A DNA stretch of 53,568 bases from Candidatus Zixiibacteriota bacterium (lineage in GTDB: Bacteria > Zixibacteria > MSB-5A5 > UBA10806), in NCBI GenBank assembly GCA_020344055.1, contig CP070813.1, positions 763,587-817,154 on the forward strand, given 5' to 3'. The stretch's first letter is position 1. Every line of letters starts with the position of its first letter. Below are positions 46,820 to 53,568 of the stretch, in pieces. Made by a program: the position numbers and the translations under genes. The notes under the pieces were generated by a model that saw only the letters and a program-made list of their open reading frames with translations, did no database searches and was not told the DNA's origin.

Positions 46820-46850
46820 GTCGGGTTTGATCGCTCCCCAAACCCGACGC
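46820..46850. repeat. Dispersed GTCGGGTT hairpin repeat, copy 3
   Basis: GTCGGGTTTG pairs with CAAACCCGAC around ATCGCTCCC. It matches copy 4 at 49000 base for base. It sits in the 347-bp gap between the CDF gene and the BNR protein gene, where I see no gene. The rest of that gap has an AT-rich part and a GCCTTCGGCGAGGC hairpin. Confidence 0.72.
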
Positions 46851-46962
46851 ACCGTTCCTGCCCGTTCAGCCCCGCCTTCGGCGAGGCTTCCTGACCGCTT
46901 GCTCCAATTTCCGGATTGCTTTTTCATCGTTATTTGTTATTCTATCGTAGAGAGCATTTGCC

Positions 46963-48525
46963 ATGAATACACTCAAATTCCTCATTATTATCACGACATT
47001 TCTTACGGGCTTTTCCTCTGCGCTGGCCCAGGAATATGTCTACCCCAATAAAAAGCTCTGCGACCAAGGCCTGCTGGAATACCGCCGCTACACTCTGGAA
47101 GAGGCGATGGCCTATGACGAGGGCAGTTCCTTCGCTCCCTACACCACGCTTGCCTGGGGGCCGGAGAGACGACTGACCGAGCAGGAGAACGTGTACAGGG
47201 CCAGGGTGGTCACCTCGGGGGATTCGCTGTTTGTGACTTATTCGCTTATTTTGGGGATGAAAACACATTTCATTCGCAGTCTCGATTCGGGTGAAAGCTG
47301 GGAACCACATATTGCCCTTGAGGATTCTAATAGACCCCTGTTTCAATTGTGGCCTGAAATCATGAATAATGGTCCTAATCTAATGATAGGCCTCGGGATT
47401 CAGGAGCCGGGTGAAGGAAATAACCTTTGCTTTTACAGAAGTACCAATTATGGATCAACATGGGGTGATATAAACGAAGTATTACCAATTACCAGCTGGG
47501 ATTATAGCTATTTCGCGTCATTTAATAATGTTGGAAATAGAGTCTACGCCTCCTATAGAAATAGCGCCAGGGATTCCATTTATGTAATTAAATCGACCGA
47601 CTGGGGTGATATCTGGAACGGCCGGGGCGTGAATATTGCTTATTTAAGCAGTACACCCCAACCAATGACCGTAAGAGCGTGGGGGAATACGGTTCATTTG
47701 GTCTGGGTTAATGAGAACCAACCCATCTCCTGCCGCTACTCCCGCAGTACCGACATGGGCCAGACCTGGTCGGATGAGATCGATATATCCAACGATTCGC
47801 TCGGAGCTCAGGTGCCTTTTATTGCGGTTCAGGATACTCATGTGGTGGTTTGCTGGATGGGGTACAAATACAGTCCCCATTCATTTACGGGAGATTTATT
47901 TATAAAGCAGAGCTTTGATTATGGCGAGACCTGGGGGGATGAACAGGTATTAACGGATCTTCACAAAGTTAGAATAGGAGCTATATATTGCGAGGATAGC
48001 TTGTTGTCAGCCGTTTGGATGGATGCCAGGTTTGGCGGCGGGAATGATGAAGTATACGCTCGCACCAGTTATGATTATGGAATAACCTGGTCTGATGAAG
48101 AGAGATTATCTTTTGGCGATGATCATTCATATACTCCAATATCCTGTAAAACAGGAGAGAAGATTCACGTTCTCTGGGGGGATCAACGTTCGACAGCTCC
48201 TGGGCTGTACTATCGCGTGAACGATCCATCGACCGCAATAACTGAACACGAAAATCAAAAACCAACAAATATATATTTATACGCTTACCCCAATCCCTTC
48301 AATTCTAGGACGCTCATAACATATAAAGAGATCGAAGGAGGTAATATAGGTATATACAACATAACCGGCCGTTTAATCAAAACTTTAACCGTATCTGGAA
48401 AGGAGGGAGGAATAGTATGGGACGCCACCGATGATCGAGGAATTGAAGTATCGTCGGGGGTATATTTTATCAAGGCACGGACAACCAATGGCAAGACATC
48501 GAGAAAGGCGGTATATTTAAGATAA
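46963..48525 (+). CDS. Secreted BNR/Asp-box repeat protein with type IX-like sorting tag
   Basis: This 520-residue exported protein has a signal peptide (about 1-22, ending SALAQE) and six Asp-box repeats of the sialidase/BNR type: RSLDSGESW, RSTNYGSTW, KSTDWGDIW, RSTDMGQTW, QSFDYGETW and TSYDYGITW. These predict a six-bladed propeller. The C-terminus (YAYPNPFNSRTLIT to SRKAVYLR) is a sorting tag. No catalytic sialidase residues (Arg triad, Tyr) can be assigned with confidence, so a sialidase label would be premature. Confidence 0.85.
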   Translation: MNTLKFLIIITTFLTGFSSALAQEYVYPNKKLCDQGLLEYRRYTLEEAMAYDEGSSFAPYTTLAWGPERRLTEQENVYRARVVTSGDSLFVTYSLILGMKTHFIRSLDSGESWEPHIALEDSNRPLFQLWPEIMNNGPNLMIGLGIQEPGEGNNLCFYRSTNYGSTWGDINEVLPITSWDYSYFASFNNVGNRVYASYRNSARDSIYVIKSTDWGDIWNGRGVNIAYLSSTPQPMTVRAWGNTVHLVWVNENQPISCRYSRSTDMGQTWSDEIDISNDSLGAQVPFIAVQDTHVVVCWMGYKYSPHSFTGDLFIKQSFDYGETWGDEQVLTDLHKVRIGAIYCEDSLLSAVWMDARFGGGNDEVYARTSYDYGITWSDEERLSFGDDHSYTPISCKTGEKIHVLWGDQRSTAPGLYYRVNDPSTAITEHENQKPTNIYLYAYPNPFNSRTLITYKEIEGGNIGIYNITGRLIKTLTVSGKEGGIVWDATDDRGIEVSSGVYFIKARTTNGKTSRKAVYLR

Positions 48526-48534
48526 GGCTCGTTA

Positions 48535-48566
48535 TGTCATTCCCGAAATCTCTAATCGGGAATCCA
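48535..48566. repeat. 32-bp palindromic repeat flanking the GIY-YIG gene, copy A
   Basis: It begins TGTCATTCCCGA and ends TCGGGAATCCA; ATTCCCGA and TCGGGAAT pair as an 8-bp stem. It is identical over 32 bp to copy B at 48905. Confidence 0.8.
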
Positions 48567-48576
48567 GGGCAATACC

Positions 48577-48864
48577 ATGAAACAGTATTTCGTCTACATT
48601 CTGGCCAGCAAAAGGAACGGAACCTTATATATTGGGGTCACTTCTGATTTGATAAGACGCGTCTATGAACACAAGAATAAGCTTATACCGGGATTTACGT
48701 CTAAATATAATGTGGAAATGCTGGTGCATTTTGAAGAGTTCAGTGATATCGAGTCAGCAATCTATAGGGAAAAACAATTAAAAAAATGGAATAGGAAATG
48801 GAAGCTGGAATTGATAGAAGAAGAGAATCCGGATTGGAAGGATCTCTACGAAGATTTGCTATAA
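48577..48864 (+). CDS. Small GIY-YIG domain endonuclease-like protein
   Basis: This 95-residue protein consists of a single GIY-YIG nuclease domain. The motif pair is YVYI-type (FVYILASKRNGTLYIGVTSDL, residues 4-24), followed by RRVYEHK with the catalytic Arg and the acidic ESAIYREKQLKKW with the metal-binding Glu. Proteins of this short class occur in many genomes and are of unknown role. Here identical 32-bp palindromes stand on both sides, which suggests a repeat-associated mobile gene. Confidence 0.88.
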   Translation: MKQYFVYILASKRNGTLYIGVTSDLIRRVYEHKNKLIPGFTSKYNVEMLVHFEEFSDIESAIYREKQLKKWNRKWKLELIEEENPDWKDLYEDLL

Positions 48865-48867
48865 TCT

Positions 48868-48893
48868 GGATTCCCAATCAAGTTGGGAATGAC
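48868..48893. repeat. Inverted relative of the GIY-YIG flanking repeat
   Basis: GGATTCCCAATCAAGTTGGG continues to AATGAC. ATTCCCAA and TTGGGAAT pair as an 8-bp stem. It is in the opposite orientation to copies A and B (TGGATTCCC against GGGAATCCA) and follows the stop of the GIY-YIG gene directly. Confidence 0.65.
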
Positions 48894-48904
48894 GACAAGG
48901 AAGC

Positions 48905-48936
48905 TGTCATTCCCGAAATCTCTAATCGGGAATCCA
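48905..48936. repeat. 32-bp palindromic repeat flanking the GIY-YIG gene, copy B
   Basis: An exact direct copy of the 32-bp element at 48535-48566; the two bracket the GIY-YIG gene about 370 bp apart. Confidence 0.8.
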
Positions 48937-48999
48937 TGAGGGCCGGCATTTATGGATGCTGGATTAAATCCGACATGACCGAGGAAAACATGGCCGCAG

Positions 49000-49030
49000 G
49001 TCGGGTTTGATCGCTCCCCAAACCCGACGC
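49000..49030. repeat. Dispersed GTCGGGTT hairpin repeat, copy 4
   Basis: It is identical to copy 3 (46820-46850). It lies between the GIY-YIG repeats and the terminator of the M23 peptidase gene. Confidence 0.72.
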
Positions 49031-49066
49031 CCGAACTCACAAATAACCAATTATAACCCCGGCAAC

Positions 49067-49088
49067 AAAAAAGCCCCGAATCCGGGGC
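49067..49088 (-). terminator. Rho-independent terminator after the M23 peptidase gene
   Basis: On the minus strand GCCCCG and CGGGGC form a 6-bp stem with loop GATT (49088-49073), followed by six T residues. It lies 26 bp after the stop of the peptidase gene. Confidence 0.88.
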
Positions 49089-49114
49089 CGCAAAAGTCGA
49101 ATTGTCCTGTTTCC

Positions 49115-50089
49115 CTATGATATATACGTGCTCAATATATACCTGTACGGATTCACCGCTCTCCTGTTGACCCTGACCTCATAATGCAGATGAGACCCGG
49201 TGGAATAACCCGATGAGCCCATTTCCGCTATTATATCGTGCCTGTTCACCCTCTGGCCTTTCTTGACTCTGAATTTACTCAAATGGCCGTAATATGTCTT
49301 TATTCCGTTTCCGTGATCGATAACCAGAGTGTTGCCTAGTTTGGTCTGATAACCGGCGAATCTGACAACGCCATCTCCCGTGGCATAGATTGGAGTGCCT
49401 TTGGGGCCCGCGATATCGATACCGTTATGAGGTTGATATATCCCCGTAAAGGGATCGTTATGCATACCGAACCCGCGAGATAGCAGCCCTTCGGTCGGTA
49501 ATATGGTGGGAGTATGGTCTATAACGTTCTTTCTTTTCTCGATCTCTTCGATCAGGTTTTCGAATGAAGCGTTCTCCAGTTCCAGTTGCCGTTGTATTTT
49601 TTCGACGTCTTCATCCACCATCCAGGTCCTGTGAGCCAGTTCCGAACCCACCTGGGGTTCAGCGTAAGCCAGACCGCCGATTCCTACCTCCCTCAACTCG
49701 GAATCCAGGGGCGGTAGATCGAAAACCATGCGGATATAATCGTCCTTCTCCATCAAAGTGGACATCTCGGCCCTGAGGTCATGCACGGTGTTTTCAAGTT
49801 CGTTAATTTTCCCCGATAAAAATTCGTTTTCCAGGCTCAAATTGGACATCTGCCTGCGATCGATGGTCGTGTTTATGAATCCAAAGGCGAAATAGAGGCT
49901 GGTCGCTATAAACAAAATAGCGAGTGCGCCGGTCAAAAGCACCAGCCGCCCGCTAACATTTTTATTTATTACTCTATCGTTTCTGTCCGGTACGACAATG
50001 ATCGAGTATTTTTTCGAAATCAAGCCACGATTCTCCGGTACCCCTCCTAAAATCGCGGCCAATTTATTTACTATTTTCTCTATTGTCAA
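49115..50089 (-). CDS. M23 family murein metallopeptidase
   Basis: This is a 324-residue peptidoglycan hydrolase or hydrolase-like protein. A cytoplasmic start and one membrane helix (about 48-68, LLTGALAILFIATSLYFAFG) are followed by a coiled coil (about 78-120) and a LytM domain. The zinc site is complete: HNGIDIAGP, with the HxxxD pattern, and HLHYEVRVN. It resembles MepM/EnvC-type proteins at the division or growth site. Confidence 0.92.
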   Translation of the reverse strand: MTIEKIVNKLAAILGGVPENRGLISKKYSIIVVPDRNDRVINKNVSGRLVLLTGALAILFIATSLYFAFGFINTTIDRRQMSNLSLENEFLSGKINELENTVHDLRAEMSTLMEKDDYIRMVFDLPPLDSELREVGIGGLAYAEPQVGSELAHRTWMVDEDVEKIQRQLELENASFENLIEEIEKRKNVIDHTPTILPTEGLLSRGFGMHNDPFTGIYQPHNGIDIAGPKGTPIYATGDGVVRFAGYQTKLGNTLVIDHGNGIKTYYGHLSKFRVKKGQRVNRHDIIAEMGSSGYSTGSHLHYEVRVNRRAVNPYRYILSTYIS

Positions 50090-50101
50090 GGTTTTTTCTC
50101 G

Positions 50102-50242
50102 CTACTTTATCAACAGATATTCTTTTTTCAGAATCTTGCCGACAACTTTCACGAATTTTTCAGGATTCAACTCCTGAAGACTGTAAAGATGCCAGCAGGT
50201 CTTCTCCGGGAGTTTAAATTGAGGTTTCCTCTTCTTGGCCAT
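50102..50242 (-). CDS. Small basic protein, 46 aa, unknown
   Basis: A short ORF reads MAKKRKPQFKLPEKTCW and ends KKEYLLIK. A purine-rich GAGGGGG lies about five bases before the ATG, and the stop is 13 bp ahead of the M23 peptidase start, so it could be the first gene of that transcript. Eleven Lys/Arg in 46 residues make it strongly basic. I recognise no family. The gap from 50243 to 50549 upstream of it shows nothing beyond AT-rich sequence and a small CCTATT/AATAGG hairpin. Confidence 0.45.
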   Translation of the reverse strand: MAKKRKPQFKLPEKTCWHLYSLQELNPEKFVKVVGKILKKEYLLIK

Positions 50243-50549
50243 GACGCCCCCTCTTCAGACGTCCCGCCGATACCTTTTATCAAAGAACCATTTATCTTTA
50301 TCGGCAGGAGCGCAAATTCGATTAGCGCTACATTTTATCCGCAAGAGAATATGCAAAACCCGTTCCCGAAATTAATACCCGAAAATAATACCTCCCAATC
50401 CTGTAAGCCCTTTAATAATAAACGCTTGCATTGCGAATAAAAAATATGGAGCCTCAATGATGTTTAAAAAAATATTGGAAAAATCCTATATTTATACAAA
50501 TTGCCCTATTTTTGAATAGGCCTTAGCAGAAATCCGGCCGGAATAGCCG

Positions 50550-50762
50550 CTATTTTTGATTTTCGGAATCGGCGGAACCGCTCTCTTTTTCAAAAGCGGA
50601 AAAATCGAGTTTCGACGGCGGGCTGTTGTCAATCCCTTTCTTCCCCAGCGCCTTTAAAATGATATGAATCACGGCGCCTATCATGGGAAGTATCATGAAA
50701 ACCGCTATAAATATCGCCAGGAAAGGATGTTCGTTAAAAAATTGAGTGAACGATTCGCTCAT
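50550..50762 (-). CDS. Small single-pass membrane protein, 70 aa
   Basis: No family is recognised. A hydrophobic helix (about 14-38, FLAIFIAVFMILPMIGAVIH) follows a short polar N-terminus (MSESFTQFFNEH), and the C-terminal 30 residues are polar and Ser/Glu-rich. A membrane-anchored small protein is likely. It is divergent from the DUF3108 gene. Confidence 0.55.
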   Translation of the reverse strand: MSESFTQFFNEHPFLAIFIAVFMILPMIGAVIHIILKALGKKGIDNSPPSKLDFSAFEKESGSADSENQK

Positions 50763-50871
50763 GATCCAAATCTAAACCTCACAATTGCGATAGTCAAGTT
50801 ATCAGGCAAATTTCTTCAAAGGGCCGGAATCTTTTTGACAAATCGACTATATAACATTAATAAGTGTCATT

Positions 50872-51648
50872 ATGCGAAAAGATCTCGAGAAAATGGCCCC
50901 GATTTACCTTCTTTTTCTGGCAATATTGCCGTTAACCCTCATCCCCAATCCGGCGCTCGGCGAAAATAAAAGCCTGATTCAAAATCCGCCTCTCTACCTG
51001 GTCTATGACGTTACCTACGCGGGCGGCAAGATTGCGGAGGTCGATTTCGCCGAAAGCCGACCCTATTCCTATAAGGGACAAAAGGTTCGCGATATCGATT
51101 GCCGGATCGAATCCTCGGGATTGTTCAATCTTAACGGGCGCTACCTGAGCATTGTCGCCGACGATTACTCCGTGGTCTATTTCAGAAGCGACGAGGGCCA
51201 GCCGGGGAACAAACGGATTATCGAATATCATTTCGATTATAAAAAAGAGGGCGTAACCATAATCGATAACCGCATAAAGGGCGCCGACACCATCTCCACC
51301 ACCTCGTATATAGAAAACATAAATAAAAAATATTTCGATACCGTATCCATGATATTCAGGGTCAGACAGGGGATCGATACCCTTAAGGCGCCGGCCTATA
51401 TCCCCATCTTTATGGAGGGCCGGCAGGACTCGATACTTATCGATTCGGTAAGCGAGGTTCAAACACTTGGCCGTAACGGCGAAATGGTGGACGCCTTCCT
51501 GATCAAAATGAAACTGCCATATCCTCCTTATCCCGGCTTCGGTGACCGGATCGAGATATATATTTCAAAAGACCAGGACCACGTCCCGCTTCGGGGACGG
51601 ATCCAGATGGCGCTGGGATATATGGAGCTAAACCTCCGGCAGCCGTAG
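50872..51648 (+). CDS. DUF3108 domain exported protein
   Basis: This 258-residue protein has a signal peptide (about 1-30, ending NPALGE) and the beta-rich DUF3108 domain. Landmarks are LVYDVTYAGGKIAEVDF near the start, RYLSIVADDYSVVYFRSDEG and KKYFDTVSMIFRVRQG in the middle, and KDQDHVPLRGRIQMALG near the end. The family is periplasmic or outer-membrane associated and of unknown function. Confidence 0.8.
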   Translation: MRKDLEKMAPIYLLFLAILPLTLIPNPALGENKSLIQNPPLYLVYDVTYAGGKIAEVDFAESRPYSYKGQKVRDIDCRIESSGLFNLNGRYLSIVADDYSVVYFRSDEGQPGNKRIIEYHFDYKKEGVTIIDNRIKGADTISTTSYIENINKKYFDTVSMIFRVRQGIDTLKAPAYIPIFMEGRQDSILIDSVSEVQTLGRNGEMVDAFLIKMKLPYPPYPGFGDRIEIYISKDQDHVPLRGRIQMALGYMELNLRQP

Positions 51649-51707
51649 ACCCTTTTACTATTAATGAACTTGACTATAGAGCTTTCTGAACTTAATATCG
51701 GCTTATC

Positions 51708-52175
51708 ATGTTCAAAATCAGGAAAGCGCGCGAGGACGAGCTTTTAAAGGTCGCCGTCTTATGGAAAGAGTTCATGAAATACAACGGCGAGTTTAACGCC
51801 TCTTTCGCTATCAATAAAAAAGCCCAGGAGATATTCTCCCGCGAAATGCTTGAAAAGCTCAAAGAATACGACAGCCGGCTCACCGTGGCCGAGTCGGAGG
51901 GCGAGCTGATCGGATTCTGCTATTCGTACATATCACAGAAACCTAAATATTTCAAACTGGCCAAATTCGGTTTCATAGGCGACCTTTACGTCCTACCGGA
52001 GTATCGCCGGAGCGGCATCGGAAAAGCGCTGGTTAAGGATGCGATCGATTTTTTCACCAAAAGAAAAATAAAGCAGATCGAGCTTCTGGTGGCGGTAAAG
52101 AACGAAAACACCATCAAATTCTGGGAGTCGCTGGGATTCAATCACCTTTTGACCTGGATGTATAAAAGGAACTGA
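51708..52175 (+). CDS. GNAT family N-acetyltransferase
   Basis: This 155-residue GNAT protein has the acetyl-CoA binding motif YVLPEYRRSGIGKALVKDAI (about 92-111) and the C-terminal VKNENTIKFWESLGF motif. The substrate is unknown. It ends one base before the gatD start, so the two genes are probably co-transcribed and coupled. Confidence 0.88.
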   Translation: MFKIRKAREDELLKVAVLWKEFMKYNGEFNASFAINKKAQEIFSREMLEKLKEYDSRLTVAESEGELIGFCYSYISQKPKYFKLAKFGFIGDLYVLPEYRRSGIGKALVKDAIDFFTKRKIKQIELLVAVKNENTIKFWESLGFNHLLTWMYKRN

Positions 52176-52176
52176 T

Positions 52177-53568
52177 ATGGCAAAGGCCAATAACGCTGCC
52201 GATTCGGAAGCGTACAAAGGATACAAGGGAACCGCCCTGGCGAAACTGAAAGAACTGGGCATAAAGGTCTGGTCCGACGTTGAAATTACCACCGATAAGG
52301 GCATTTTCAAAGGTGTAATCCTTCCCCGCTCGGAGACCGCCGATGACAAACATATCGTGCTCAAGATGCATAACGGCTATAACATCGGAATTCTGGCGCA
52401 ATCGATTACTAAGGCTGACGAGATCGGCTATAAGGAGGCCCACTACAAAATACCGGAGCAGGAGTTTCCCAAAGACTCCGAAAAACCGAACGTAACCCTT
52501 CTGGGAACCGGCGGCACCATCGCCTCCAGGCTGGACTACCGTACCGGCGCCGTAATCCCCGCATTTACGCCGGGCGAGCTCTACGGGGCGGTGCCGGAGC
52601 TGGCCGATATCTGCAACCTCGAAACCAAGAAGCTGTTCGGGGTCTTCTCCGAAAACATGGGTCCGGAACAATACCAGGTTCTGGCAAAAGCGATCGGCGA
52701 GGAGATAGAAAAAGGTGTTGACGGCATAGTGATCGGTCACGGCACCGACACCATGCATCATACCGCTGCGGCGTTATCCTACATGGTGCAGGATTCGCCG
52801 GTGCCGATAGTCATGGTCGGCTCGCAGAGATCGTCGGACAGGCCCTCGTCGGACGCCGCCTTCAACCTGCGGTGCGCGGTCTGGACCGCCGCCCACGCCG
52901 ATATGGCCGAGGTGACAGTCTGCATGTTCGGGCCGACATCGGATAAGTATAACCTGCTCCACCAGGGCACCCGCGTCAGGAAGATGCATTCGTCGTATCG
53001 ATCCACGTTCCGCACCATCGGCGATGTTCCCCTGGCCATGGTGGAGCCCGGCAAGCTGACCCCCATCCGTCCTGGTTTCAGGAAGCGCCGGAAAGATAAG
53101 AAGGTGAAGATCGATCCATCCTTCGACGACCGTGTAACCATCGTATATTACTACCCCAACATGAAACCCGATATAATCGACAGCCTGGTGCAGAACGGCT
53201 ACAAGGGGATCGTCATAGCCGGAACCGGGTTGGGGCATGTGAACAAGCCGCTTTACGAGCCGATCAAACGGGCGGTGGAAGCCGGGGTGGCCGTCTACAT
53301 GACGGTGCAGACGCTGTGGGGATTCGTGCAGATGTTCGTCTATGACACCGGCCGCGACCTCATGCATTACGGCGTGGTTCCTTGCGATAACATGCTGCCG
53401 GAGGTGGCCTATGTGAAGCTGGGTTGGGTCCTGGGTCATACGCAGGAGCCTGCGAAGGTGAAGGAGATGATGCTGACGCCCATTGCCTGCGATATCACCG
53501 AGCGGGAACCGTTCGACGGTTACCTCATCATGCAGGGCGGCGTTCCGGAGGTTGAGGATTTTATCGGG
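52177..53568 (+). CDS. gatD: Archaeal-type Glu-tRNA(Gln) amidotransferase subunit D (3' partial)
   Basis: The frame is open from ATG 52177 to the window edge (464 codons). A short N-terminal beta domain (about 25-80, VEITTDKGIFKGVILPRSE) precedes an asparaginase-like domain. That domain holds the catalytic Thr of LLGTGGTIASRLDYRTG, the Thr-Asp pair of IGHGTDTMHHTAAALS and the Lys in TRVRKMHSSYR. This is the GatD arrangement, not the plain AnsA one. GatD releases ammonia from glutamine for GatE, which amidates Glu-tRNA(Gln). Only a short C-terminal piece should be missing, and gatE would be expected just beyond the window. Bacteria normally use GatCAB. Confidence 0.88.
   Translation, partial: MAKANNAADSEAYKGYKGTALAKLKELGIKVWSDVEITTDKGIFKGVILPRSETADDKHIVLKMHNGYNIGILAQSITKADEIGYKEAHYKIPEQEFPKDSEKPNVTLLGTGGTIASRLDYRTGAVIPAFTPGELYGAVPELADICNLETKKLFGVFSENMGPEQYQVLAKAIGEEIEKGVDGIVIGHGTDTMHHTAAALSYMVQDSPVPIVMVGSQRSSDRPSSDAAFNLRCAVWTAAHADMAEVTVCMFGPTSDKYNLLHQGTRVRKMHSSYRSTFRTIGDVPLAMVEPGKLTPIRPGFRKRRKDKKVKIDPSFDDRVTIVYYYPNMKPDIIDSLVQNGYKGIVIAGTGLGHVNKPLYEPIKRAVEAGVAVYMTVQTLWGFVQMFVYDTGRDLMHYGVVPCDNMLPEVAYVKLGWVLGHTQEPAKVKEMMLTPIACDITEREPFDGYLIMQGGVPEVEDFIG

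Noticed and set aside
46963..48525. Calling the BNR protein a sialidase
   Set aside because: Asp-box repeats occur in many propellers, and I could not assign the catalytic Arg triad and Tyr.
48535..49030. A CRISPR array from the clustered palindromes
   Set aside because: The repeats are few, of two unrelated types, not regularly spaced, and no cas gene is near.
50189..50440. A plus-strand 83-aa ORF
   Set aside because: Its composition is Pro/Phe-rich with no family or ribosome binding site, and it opposes the better-supported 46-aa minus-strand ORF.

Overview
The window is a bacterial chromosome segment with about 50 protein genes, no RNA genes that I can recognise and no CRISPR array. Several things point to a diderm of the Fibrobacterota-Chlorobiota-Bacteroidota (FCB) side of the tree, most likely an uncultured lineage such as Zixibacteria or a relative; this placement is inference. 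The evidence is a PorV/PorQ-like protein, six secreted proteins with the C-terminal 'YPNPFN...GxxxxxWDGxDxxGxxVSSGxYFYRL' tag read by type IX-like secretion, LPS genes (lptE, lpxH), and an archaeal-type gatD in a bacterial setting.

Layout. 1-2874: complex I subunits nuoM (5' cut) and nuoN. 3038-8239: membrane and stress genes (DUF502, EIIA-CBS plus cation antiporter, htpX, CNNM/CorC). 8295-13860: a minus-strand run with hutU, a YciI-like gene, a lipoprotein, hutI, lptE and a PorV-like gene, with a clear TTGACA-N17-TAATTT promoter ahead of hutU. 14036-20455: a loose accessory stretch (QueG-like Fe-S protein, DUF4416, GT1 glycosyltransferase, aminoglycoside adenylyltransferase-like protein, several small DUF proteins, GNAT), with hairpin repeats between genes. 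20465-28115: purL, lpxH, murA and a large peptidase/TolB/beta-barrel protein.

28367-35320 is the most striking region. A TlpA thioredoxin and an outer-membrane-like protein precede four tandem Omp28/thioredoxin-like genes. Each of the four has an in-frame TGA exactly where the first cysteine of the CxxC motif belongs. Each TGA is followed, at an identical spacing of 23 nt to the loop, by a 7-bp stem with a six-base GGUC-starting loop. The stems covary between the copies. I read these as four selenocysteine (UxxC) proteins that are exported and carry C-terminal sorting tags. Ordinary gene calling would truncate all four.

35389-46615 (minus strand): a VCBS-repeat secreted protein, an HTH-aconitase fusion, a HIT hydrolase, an SbcC/YhaN-like ATPase paired with an SbcD-like phosphoesterase that has lost nearly all its metal ligands, an RlmD-like methyltransferase, an HtrA protease and a CDF metal exporter. 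46963-53568: a BNR-repeat secreted protein, a GIY-YIG gene bracketed by 32-bp repeats, an M23 peptidase with a small ORF upstream, a DUF3108 protein, a GNAT protein and gatD (3' end cut by the window).
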